From Sphaerolaimus hirsutus (taxonomy: Eukaryota; Nematoda; Chromadorea; Monhysterida; Sphaerolaimidae), in NCBI GenBank assembly GCA_964036195.1, contig OZ038459.1, positions 22,627,206 to 22,691,205 on the forward strand: a DNA stretch of 64,000 nucleotides. The letters run 5' to 3'. Below, piece by piece: positions 42,001 through 52,700 of the stretch. The notes beneath the pieces are model-generated. The model was not told the DNA's origin, made no database searches, and saw only the letters and a program-made list of their open reading frames with translations. Position 1 is the stretch's first letter, and each line of letters starts with the position of its first letter. The translations under genes were made by a program, and so were the position numbers.

Positions 42001-44487
42001 GAGGGTTGGGTGGTTTAGTTTGCTAGTACCTCACAAGGTGGGGGTGTTACACAGCTCTATTCAATCACATATGGAAGTGGCTTCACTAAACAATTATCAC
42101 AAATCCCAACAAAAATATCTGAAAATTTACCTACACAGGACATGCTGTTAATAGAGGCATCCTGATTGAGGGTCTAGGCTGTTTTATCAATGCCACAATT
42201 GGTGGTGGAATGAGCCTCACAACCTACAGTGAAAATGTGGGAGTTCTTGGCATAACAAGGGTAGGTTCTTAAAAGTGAAGTAGGTATTTAGTATTTTTGC
42301 TTTGGTAGGATGTTTGACAACTTGAACAGAAATTGCAGTAGGTAAGGGCAAACATTTTTGTTGCTGATATCATAACAAACAAAAAAAATACAAAAATAAA
42401 AGTTATGGGCCTTTTCCAAGAAAAAGACACCATTAGTTAGAACTTTCCTCACCCCAAAACATTTTTCATTTTCTGTCAGCAGATCAGTCAGCCTCAGATC
42501 ACATCGCTTGCTGTTCATTCTTTACTCAACAAAAAATCACAAAAAACACCCTGAAAATGTCACCCATCAGGTTTGCAGCAGACGTGTGCTAATCGTGTCA
42601 GGAATCTATTTCATTTTACTTGGCCTTTTCACAAAATTTGGTGCACTTTTGGCCGCACTGCCGGACCCCCTAGTCGGGGGTCTCCTTACCGTATCTCTGG
42701 CCGTGGTGGGCGGAGTCGGGGTATCTAGTTTGCAATTGGCTGATATGAGGTTGAGTAGAAATCAGGTTGGGGGGTTGGATTATCTCATTATATTTATGAT
42801 AACCATGCATCATGATCATGAAAGATCATGAAAAGCATGAGAATATCTCAATTTTACCTAGATGTTTTTTTATGTACAATGCAGTATATCCTTAATTAGG
42901 TTTTATGAGTTTGTCACATTCAGGGCATTCTGGATCACTTATAGTTTTTGTATTGTACAGAATCTAATGCTTCTGATTTGATTGAACTACAAAAGTTGGC
43001 ATTTTACCATGTTACAATTACGTTGTTTCCAAAAATTAAATTTTATCTCACAGGCTATTGTTGGGGTGTCAATAATTTTGGGCATGATGATACCTGCTTA
43101 CATCAAAAAGAGTCCATTGTATGATATTGAAGGTATGATATCAATGAAACGGATTATTATTGTTTTTATTATTATTGAAACGGCCTATTACGCATCAAAC
43201 GTGTCCTGCGTCAAATGCACCACAAACTGCAGCTTTTGTCATTTACAGTCAATTTGGGGGGGGGGGGTATTTCAAGGGGGGTTATAAATTCATAGTGGCC
43301 ATTTTGAATACAACCTCCCCAATTCATTGCAAACAAACCGATTAAATTGATTGCCAGCGGCCGGTCCCCCGTCGTCGCTGGGCAGCACGGTGTTGTTGGC
43401 GCTGGGCTCGTTGCTGCAGATCCACATGTTCGTCGGCGGCGCCATCGCCTTCTTCCTGGACAACTCCGTGCCCGGTGAGCCGGCCATTTTGGGTGTTTAC
43501 AGCTGAACTTACACTGTGTTAAGTGCAGCAAAAAATTCAGAAAAGTTGTCATTTATGTTTCTTCTTTCTTTTTACATGATGCTGCATAAAGTTTCTCTGA
43601 CATTTTACACCTTCATGACATCATCATTGATAAAATTGAGATTGTTACAAAAGATTATTTCAGGTACAAAACATATATTGATTGTACTCATCTCTGCCTT
43701 TTGAATTTTGAAATATTTTTTTTTGTAGAAGGGCCTGCCTACCATACACAAGCGTCCTGGGGCCAGTTCCGCGAGTGGAAAAGTTAAGAGTTAAAAGTTA
43801 AGAGTTGAGTAAAATGACAAATGACAAGTTATGAGTAAAGTTAAGAGTTAAGAATTGAGTAAAGTGACAAATGATTTTACTCAACTCTTAACTTTTAACT
43901 TTACTCTCAACTTATCATAGGTATATCATTTTACTCAACTCTTAACTCTTTACTCTTAACTTTTCCACTTGCGGAACCGGCACCCGCTCACCCATTTGTT
44001 ATTGACTAAACCATAAGTAATTTTGGCCTAATACTTTGCGGTCCACCGAGTGTATACTCGGCGGACCTCAAAGTATGCACAGAATCCTACCATAATTTGA
44101 TGAAAAAAATCCTGTGATTAATTTTTGTAATTAATTATTCTATAGTAAAAAATAAATTATTATGATGAAAACCTGTATAATTTTTGGTTCATTTTTCAGA
44201 TGTGTTATGGTAGGTTTTCATACTAAGTGTGATGTCCACCGAGTATAACAAATTTGTACTTCCCAGGCGCCACGCGAAAGCAGCGCGGGCTGAAACCAAT
44301 CGAAGTGAAAACATCACATCAGAAAAATGTCACTGCAATGGCGGAACGCGTCTACCTTCTGCCCACGCAGTTGCAGAATTTCGTCAACCGAATGGGGACG
44401 CGCTTCGGTAGATTTGTGCCATTTTTGCACGTTGAAAAGTGTAGAAATTCTGTGGGTGATTCCGGAGGTGGGATGTTGGAATTGTGA
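36049..44487 (+). CDS. SLC23-type nucleobase/ascorbate transporter, copy 2 (12 coding exons, 606 aa)
   Basis: Complete model: 36049-36237, 37787-37944, 38271-38475, 38847-39025, 39962-40110, 41002-41073, 41696-41830, 42139-42260, 42571-42765, 43054-43132, 43358-43474, 44267-44487. All introns are GT-AG and all phases agree. The ATG is preceded by an in-frame TAA three bases upstream. Exon 1 ends in the family motif DPPIYNVDD...LFFGFQ. Transport Glu lies in VVESVGDY (E344), the signature is YSENVGVLGITR (392-403), and FVGGAIAFFLDN is near 520. About 30 residues, one family membrane helix, are missing after residue ~293 where exon 5 meets exon 6. Length is normal because of a long N-terminus and exon-3 loop. 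The 3' LTR of the retrotransposon lies 18 bp upstream of the ATG, so native 5' sequence is displaced. Confidence 0.93.
36521..37586. mobile_element. CAGGGTTGG-family hAT-like element, 1066 bp, in transporter intron 1
   Basis: Ends CAGGGTTGG and CCAACCCTG are flanked by the exact 8-bp duplication CTCAAAAC (36513 and 37587). Copy 1 has one uninterrupted CTCAAAAC at 413-420, an empty site. The outer parts are A-rich/T-rich AATAAAATAAAA. A TGTCA-type foldback core (about 36773-37200) sits inside. No transposase. Confidence 0.93.
39009..39570 (+). repeat. 45-bp minisatellite repeating the exon-4 donor, unit 2
   Basis: About 12.5 units of the same 45-bp repeat as in unit 1, beginning with the last bases of exon 4 (TGGCATTAT|GTGAGT). 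Part of the array shows a higher-order duplication (39250-39370 and 39370-39500 nearly match). Copy number differs from unit 1. Confidence 0.9.
40232..40659. mobile_element. AGAACGGCA subfamily TA element in transporter intron 5
   Basis: TA|CCGTATTTCTTCTAATAGAA ... TTAGAAGAAATACGG|TA, 428 bp. Unit 1 shows the empty site GATTATCTAAC at 5223. The interior is repeats of CCTCCAATAGAACGGCA. Confidence 0.92.
43759..43984. mobile_element. AGTTAAGAGT foldback element in transporter intron 11
   Basis: Ends GGGGCCAGTTCCGCGAGTGG and CCACTTGCGGAACCGGCACC flank arms made of AGTTAAGAGT/ACTCTTAACT repeats. Copy 1 lacks it (GTGTCCTGTTCAACTGTTCG near 8786). The termini resemble those of the TGTCA foldback family (GGNGCCAGTCCC). 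Confidence 0.75.
44031..44250. repeat. Hairpin-rich ACTTTGCGG/TACTCGG repeat, unit 2
   Basis: 44031-44076 folds as ATACTTTGCGGTCCACCGAG, a four-base loop, and a near-perfect complement. The far end CCACCGAGTATA lies near 44246. Orthologous to 8837-9056. Confidence 0.55.
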
Positions 44488-44600
44488 ATTTGTTGTAGTT
44501 TATTCTCGATAAACCCTCGATAAACTTCTCCAATATTAATGCAAATATCCATATCTCTGTTTTCTATTCATAACGCACAAATTAGTAAATTTCATAACTT

Positions 44601-44743
44601 CCAGGGTGCACTATTACACACATAAACCCGTCACGCTCATATGGCCGTCACGCACACAGCTTCAGTTGTGTGCGTGAAGAGCCTATGTGCGTTGCGGGTT
44701 TCATCATGTGCGTATCGGGCGTACGTGCACGTAATAGACCTGG
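44601..44743. mobile_element. 143-bp inverted-repeat element, unit 2
   Basis: Same insertion as 9406-9548: CCAGGGTGCACTATTAC ... GTAATAGACCTGG. Confidence 0.7.
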
Positions 44744-44793
44744 CCCAAGTTTATCGTGTATTTTAGATGCAACAGTCATTGAATGTGTAAATA

Positions 44794-45349
44794 TAGGGTG
44801 GCCCACGTCAGGCGCACGGTTTCAATTGGCTCCCAACATGTCAATTTTGAATGAAAACTGCTCAAATTTGGTATGGGGGTAGACAAATGTACCCCATTTG
44901 GTGTGTTAAGTGCACGGTTCCACATCGCAAAAATTCATGTCGGAACGTGAAGCAAAGTTTAATACGTGTTTGAGCGTGGCGCATGTCAGACAATCGTCTA
45001 CCAAAGCACCAATTATTTATAAAAATGGTCCAAATTTGGCATGACAGTAGATAAATGTACCCTATTTAGTATGTTAAGCACACACATAAATATCACCAAA
45101 TTTTCACATTTATCACATCGTATGCAAAACAACGTCACTCCACAGGACCATCTACAATGGGACACATTCAAAAACGTAAATATGAAACTCTTTCACGTTC
45201 TGACTCGAAATCTTGCGATATGAAACCGTGCACTTAACACAACAAATGGGGTACATTTATCTACCCCCATACCAAATTCGAGCGGTTTTCATTCAAAATT
45301 GATGTGTTGGGGGCCAATCAAAACCGTGCGCCTGACGTGGGCCACCCGG
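44794..45349. mobile_element. 556-bp TA element with GGGTGGCCCACGTCAGGCGC ends
   Basis: A long terminal inverted repeat (about 90 bp or more per arm) starts TAGGGTGGCCCACGTCAGG and is mirrored at GACGTGGGCCACCCGG. The arms also share GGTATGGGGGTAGA and GTGCACGGTT and their complements. Unit 1 has the empty site GTAAATACTTGTAAC near 9590, giving a TA target duplication. No transposase frame. Confidence 0.92.
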
Positions 45350-46101
45350 TACTTGTAACTGGAACATTGTAGAGTATAGTCATATGTACATATTTACTTA
45401 TATAAACAGGTATTTTTATCTGAACAGTTTGGATGTTTGAAGCTGAAGCACAAATTTTTTCACTTTTCAAAAACACATGAGCAAATAATTCAGTCAATGT
45501 GCAACTATTTTACACAGGAATTTGCAGCATACTTTTCATTTATGGTATTATATAAAAGATGAAAATTCAACAAATTGAAGCAAATTGATCTAACCTAAAA
45601 TGAAAATTCACAGGAATGAAGCATTTGAACAAAAAAACAGTAGGTCCACTGAACTGTGTCAACCATGCTTAAAAATGTTTACAATAATTTTTAGTCAATA
45701 AGTTTGCTCAAAAGTATGCCAAAAGGCGTCTTACAAAAAAAAACTTAACGCGACAAGTATTCAATGTGTCTTACAGACATCATTGAAAATCTTCCAATGT
45801 TTACACAATTTCACCATAATCAAGTCCAAATCATAATCACCACTCTTACACTTAAAATCAACTAAAGCAAAGCCACTTATGAACATTCGGTTAAGTTAAT
45901 TGTAACTTTATGCAAGATTACTGAATCAAATCAAGATTACTTTTATCAAAGCCAAAAAATCCCAACAGGCAAATTATGCAATGAATTAGCCTTACAAATC
46001 CAAATGTAACACACATTAAAAAAGCTAAGGGTAGAATTGGGATGGGAAGTCACTGGCACTGGGTGCACTGTTTCTCTATGACACAAGTAAACAAATCAAA
46101 T

Positions 46102-46400
46102 ATATTGTATTTGTTTAAATTATTCCCCTCAAAAACTCCCTTTTGAATAATTCCCCCTGAATTCCCCTTTCAAATTATTCCTCCCTTTAGCCATATAATA
46201 AAGTTGTTGTGTCCAGTTTCAACAAAAATGGCATCATATTTAGTAAATAAAGCACATTTCATGAAATCAGTTGGTAGAAACATGCTTGAAGTTTGATAAT
46301 AATACCCCCACTTGAATAATAATCCAAGCCTCTTGAATAGTCTCCCTCAAAATGGCTTAGGAAAAAATATTTCCCTGGGAGAATTTTGCAAGCAAATATA
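46102..46400. mobile_element. Degenerate old CCGTAT-family element, unit 2
   Basis: Counterpart of 10341-10640 and 59586-59894: TTGTATTTGTTTAAATTATT at the left and GCAAGCAAATATAG at the right. Confidence 0.6.
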
Positions 46401-46713
46401 GTTTCTTATGAGGAAACTTTCCCTCATTTTTAAGATTCAAAACAAAAGTTCATTAACATTTTCATCTGAACATTAAGGTAATTATTTCAAAAAATATTCT
46501 TGATATCCATGTTGCAACATTTTACAAACTGACAATGAGTAAATTTGAGACAAACATAAACAGAAAACCACATCAAGGTTGGCAAAAAGAGCACAAAAAA
46601 CATTATCATATATAAATATGACTGAGCATCCAAAATGTGCCAAAACACCCAAACAGTATAAAAGCCTAAATTTTATCATTATTTACAAGTGTGTCAGTGA
46701 CAATAATGATTTT

Positions 46714-49700
46714 TTACATTAGGGTTTGGCGCAAAATTGCATTGACCACTTGATATGGATCTGCATTCGATGCGGGCCTTCTGTCTTCCATGTGACCCTG
46801 GAAATAATTTGTTTTGATAAATACACATTTATATCTGGAAATAGCTTAATTCCAGTTTTGAACAGTTGTATAAAGTCACCTCAATATACCTTGTTAACAC
46901 AGAAAAAGGTACCAATTGCCAAATGCTCACATGCTTCTGCGATGACATAACTAGTAGTGAAACAAGATCATTGGTATTGCAAATGAAATGGAGTTTCAGT
47001 ATTACCGTATTTCCTCGAAATACCCCCCCCCCTCGAAATACCCCCCTCAAAATCGGCACTATGAATTTGTGGTCCGGGAAATGCATAACAGATGTTCAAA
47101 ACACTTACTGTGTTACGTCAGAACATCGTTTGTACCATCTACATCCTTATATAAGGCTGTAAAAACTTATAAATGGTGGTTATTGTTGCATTTTTCACGT
47201 TTTTCTCTCAAAATTCTCACTCTGAAACAATCACCCCCTGTAGGGTATTTTGAGGAAATACGGTAAATACAAAGAAAAACATTTCTGCTATAACAATTTA
47301 ATTTTGTTGAAAAATGTAATATTACTCATATCAAACTGCTCTAAAGTTCAACAAACCTCTTTAAAAAAACAACTTTTAACAACCCTCCCCCCAAAAAAAA
47401 ATTTACCCCCAAAAACACACCTTTCCCGCCAAAGCCACATTCCTAGGGATCCTTATGCTAACATTCCTTGCCCCGACAGCGGCGGAAAAGACATCATAAG
47501 CGGCAGTTTCATGTCTTCCAGTCATGCGACGTTTATTGTCTTCACCTCCATTTGGATCATACACAGACATGGAGTGTTCGTGGTGTGGTCGCATTTTCTC
47601 TATTGCTGCCCAGATGTGTCTGGGGGGTTATAGGTTGGCTTTTTTATATAGTTTGATGAAGACATTTGTGTGCCATTTCACAGACTAAATTTTGTATTTT
47701 ATAGCTGTTTTTCACCCCATGCTTATCACATATAAAAACCTACTACTATTTCTGATCAATCAATAATATCATGATTGCATGAAATTCAACAGACAACCAA
47801 CAGACACTGTAGAATGTCACTAGAAATTCAAATGCCCACACAAATAATAATAATGAAATTTTACATGTCCCTTTATACATAACAACATAACTAAAATCAA
47901 ATGTCATACAAATTTGTCAATTTTCATGACAAATGTCAGACATATTTGTCAATTGTCCTGCAAAGAGCCAAAATTTCAGTAAAGAAATATTTATTTTTGA
48001 TTGAAATTTTACATGACACATGACAATTGACTTTACACTTTACAGGGCTCAGGACTGCCCCCAGCTAGAACTGTAAAAAACATGAGTGGGACAGACATGA
48101 CATTTTTATCTGAACCAACTCACTTGAGTCCATCTTCTCCCCGCATTGGCTCAGTGGAAAAGTTTATGTGTGCACCGCTGCCGTTCCAATCGCCCGACAC
48201 AGGCTGCAAAGTGACTTTTTATGTTTGTAAATGTTTCAAGCTGCTTCAAAACAACAATTATGTAGTCAGTTCCACGGGTGATATACCTAAGTGATATACA
48301 AAGTGAAAAGTGGGAAGTGAGATGATAAGTAGGTATTATGCTTGTCACTTGATGTACCACTTTCAACTCCACTTTTCTTAACATATCACTTTCAACTTCA
48401 CAGAAATGGCTCCTAGTGGATGCACTTTCAGCATTCTCAGGTCTATTGGGACTAGGGTGTCAAATTTCCGTTTTCCGTTTTCCATTTTCGCAGGCAATTT
48501 TTTTCTGCTTTCTGTATCATTTTCCAGCTGCTGAATTTTTTCCCATTTTCCAGTCTGTTTTCTGGCCACTTTTTTCCATTTCCGTTTTCCCAGCTCATTT
48601 TCCGTTTTCCAGCTGAATTTTCAGTTTTTCCACCTTTTTTCCATTTTCTGCCTCAATTTCCAGTTTTTCCGCTTTTTTTCCATTTTCCACCTCAATTTTC
48701 CAATTTTCTGCCTCATGTTACTCTTTTGTGGCTCAACTTTCTGTTTTCTGTTCCAGCCAAACTGGTAAACACTCATGCAGATTGTCAATTATGTAAATTT
48801 TTTCTGTTTCCAGCAAAATTTCTGCAAATTTTTTCCGCTTCCAGCAAAATTTCAGCAAATTTTATCCATTTTCCAACAAAATTTCACAAATTTTTTCCGT
48901 TTCCATGCAAATTTCATTTTTTCGCTTCCGTTTTTCCGGCCCCTTTTTCCGTTTTCTCGCCGCTCAAATTTTTTTTTCCATTTCCGTTTCCATTTTCTGC
49001 CAAGTCCAAATTTTTTACCGTTTTCCGTTCCGTTTTCCGGCCACTGAAAATTTTTTTCCGTTTCCGTTTCCATTGTCCTTAAAAAAAATTTTTGACACCC
49101 TAATTGGGACCCCCAAAAGGCCCCAAAAAACTAACCTTCACATCCAGGGTCACATCAATGCCAAACTCTTCAGCCACACGCCACAGGATGAATCTGCTCA
49201 GCCAAACTTGATCAGCCAGCTCCAACCCACTGAGTGGTCCCATCTGATATTCCCACTGTCCCAGGAGGACCTCCGCATTGGTCCCGCCGTGTTTGAGTCC
49301 CGCGTAGCGACAGGCGATCATGTGGGCATCTGCGCAGTCCCGCCCGAACGAACGTCCCGCGCCCACCGAGCAGTAGTAGGGGCCCTGGGGGGTGGGTGGG
49401 GGGGGGTATATCAGTAAGTCATTTTTGCAACCTGGGGGCACCCCCGGACCCTGTAAGCAGCCCTGTAGGCTGTAAAATGTCATGCAAAGTGTCAAAAGTC
49501 ATGGAAAATGCCCTGCAAAATGGCAACCGAGTTGCCATTTTGCAGGGCATTTTCCATGACTTTTGACACTTTGCATGACATTTGACATTTGACATAGCTT
49601 TTTACAGGGTCTGGGATTGGCACCAGAGAGTGAATGTAAGTATTCTAAATATTTTTATGCCACTTTCTGATCCATGAAAACATTTCAAGTGAGTCAGTTA

Positions 49701-52700
49701 TCACACTACCGTATTCCCTCGAAATACCCCCGGGGGTTTATTTTTTCAGAGTGTGAATTTTGAGGGGGGTATTTCGAGGGGGGTAATTCGAGGAAAAACA
49801 GTATCTGGAATTATCCTGCATGTATTTACGATGGGGTCAACCACTCAACACCTGCCAAGCCACCATGAGAAACCCCGTGTCCAACCTTGTTACAAACCCA
49901 ATTTTCGAAGTGAAAAAACCTCAATTGGTCACCTGTGGGGGAGGGTATCCCCCAGAGGGGAACCCCAGGGGCCTTCCATCGACTCCGAGAAGCACATATT
50001 CCTGCTCAAAGCCAAACCAAGGTTTATGTGCTTTGGTCAGTTTGTCCGCCTCGGCGCATGCTCGACGGTGATTGGACGCTGTATTTAGGGGGTGGTTGAA
50101 ATTGGCATACACTCTCTGTAATAAGTGGTACACAATTTTTGGATTTATCGGCTTTTTTAAAAGTTGATATTTACATTGTATACCGTATTTCCTCAAAATA
50201 TCCTCAGGGTGTTTATAATTTCACCAGCAAATTTTGAGGGCGGTTAATTTGATGCGCGGCTCACTTTTTCATCAAAAATTTTCGTGGAGGACCATACTCA
50301 AAAAGAGGCTTTCTTACCTACCCAAAAAGGATATATTTGGACATAGGTAGGTATATAATATCTCAGGTCTGAGCAAGCTGATGAAGCCAGACCTGGGAGT
50401 ACTTCGAGAGGGTTCAATTCAAGCAGGGAAATTCGAAGAAGTATGGAGTACCGTATTACCTCGAAATACCCCCATGGCGGTTTATTATTTCGCCAGCAAA
50501 ATTCGAGGGGGGGGGTTAATTCGAGGGGGGGTTAATCGAGGGGGGTTTATTATATCGTCAGAAATTTTTGTAAGTATAGTGGTAAAGAGTATGCATTTAC
50601 GTACCCAAAACAGGTAATAAATACGTTCAAACAGGATGTATTAGGACGTATCAACGTGCATCGCTACACAAACTAGTGTTTATGTGTAGTTGCGATGCCT
50701 TTGGTCGCAATTAATACATCATGTACATTGCATACATGATGAAATTCATTCCAGGGGGGGGGGGTATTTCGAGGGGGGGTTATTATTTCCCCAGCCCATT
50801 TTGAGGGGGGTTAATTCGAGGGGGGGGGGGTTAATTCAAGGGGGGATAATTCGAGGTAATACGGTAAGTAGAAACTACTAACCACGAGTTTTACAATGAG
50901 ATCCACCTGGAGATACCACATTTTTATATTTTGAGATTGCTCTCACAATGGGCGAATTCTCTTACATTATAAAATATGCTAATACTCTTTGTACAATCAA
51001 AAACCTACAAGACCTACACACCTCAAATAAACCCCTCAAAAAACCTACCAATAGGTTCGCCATTGCTGTCCAGAACCTCACACAGGGCTATGCGTCCTTT
51101 GGTTGGGAAAAATGGATCATTGGCCATGTAAACTGGTTGCAGAAGTAGATCTGAATTTCCACCAGTGGCTTGATATGTGCTGCTGCCGTCGAAATGCCAC
51201 ATGTCCAGGTCTGGGGGGGGGTGTAGTTAAAAATAATTTTTTAGGGGATGGGGGCTTTTGGGTGGATCACTATAAAGATTTGTGGGGTGAGCATTTCATG
51301 CAATATTTTTGATCTCCAAAGCTCAAAAATGGGAGGTTTTCGATGTGCCCAAAAATACAATTTTATTCACATGTCAAAAAATTAATGTTGAAGTTACAAC
51401 TAATGTTGGACAAGCCACAAATTATTTGTTGGATATGAGGCTTCAACCTGAAAACCTCCATTTTTCGTCTGCAGGTTTCAAACAGCAAATATTTTACCTT
51501 TCCCACTTATGGCATCTAAAATTTGTCAAAGACTTTCATTTTCCGTTTCTGAATTTGGTAGCGCTATAATTTTATAAAATATGACAAAAATGACAAGAAA
51601 CGAAGAGCTGATAAAACATGGAGACGACTGGATTTTCTCGTCAAAATGACAATTTAAATAAATCTCTCTGGAAAACCAAGCAAGTCTGCACACCACCAAA
51701 CTGTTCTTAGCATTGAAAAAATCTCTGGGAAATTTGTAAAATATTTAAAAAAGCCAGAACATCTATCAAAATGTCATAAACACCTTCCCGATCAAGTCCG
51801 GCCCCCTATTTTTATTTTCACTTCACATGCCCTATCTCTGGTTGTGGGAAGGGTGGAAAGCTAATACTTGTGGGGTATAAAGGTGCAACCCCCCACTACC
51901 GCTCATGAATAAATGGGGCAGTGGCGACTCACTAAAGAGGGGGTCACCGTATATGTGAAAAAATTTCGCGACGTTTTCACTTTCCTGCACAGGTCCGGCC
52001 CCCAGTTTATTTCTTATGCTACGGCTTGAAAAAGGGGCGTCAGGCGCCAATAATGCCACAGGAAATAAGTGCCATGGCGCGGCACCGCTTGGCTACCTCA
52101 AATGGCACCAGTGCAATGGCGCCAATCCGTCACTCACATTCCACAAACACCCACCCCCTAAGCAGCGGACAAGAAAAAGAACTTTTGCAAATTTTAAAAT
52201 GCATTTTTTGCTTCTTTTTTCAACCTCCTTCACCGCCTTCACATGCTGGTTTACGATGTTTTTAAGAGGGGGGTGTAAGGTTCCAAGCTGCGTAAAAAAC
52301 TTCACCTCAAAAATGCCTCCATTAAAAAATTTACTTGGGGTGAACCTTATGATGTCAAAATTAAGCCATCACAGGAACAAAAATTGTCAAAATTTTCAAT
52401 TTTTAATTAAGCTCAAGTAAATTTTCTAATGAAGGCATTTTTGGGGTATAGTTCTTTACGCAACTTGACACCTTGAACATTCCGCTATAAAACACCCTAA
52501 ACCAGCGTATCAAGTTTGTTACAAAATAAAAGCAAAAAGTGCCGTTTAAAATTAAGGGTTTGGGATATTGAACAAATATTGAGATTCGGGATTAGTGATG
52601 GAAAAGCGCCATGGCGCTGGCACCATTTGAGAAGGTCATTACCGCTTAGCGTCACTTTTATATGGCGTTATTGGAGCCTAACGCCCCTTTTTCAAGCTGT

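Larger units (their letters stand above)
44488..46713. other. Convergent spacer between transporter and glutamine synthetase, unit 2
   Basis: Aligns to 9293-10947. It contains the elements at 44601-44743, 44794-45349 and 46102-46400. No further gene seen. Confidence 0.8.

Noticed and set aside
48726-49082. 118-codon Phe/Ser/Pro-rich frame
   Set aside because: Translation of the TTTTCC repeat inside the TAGGGTGTCA element.
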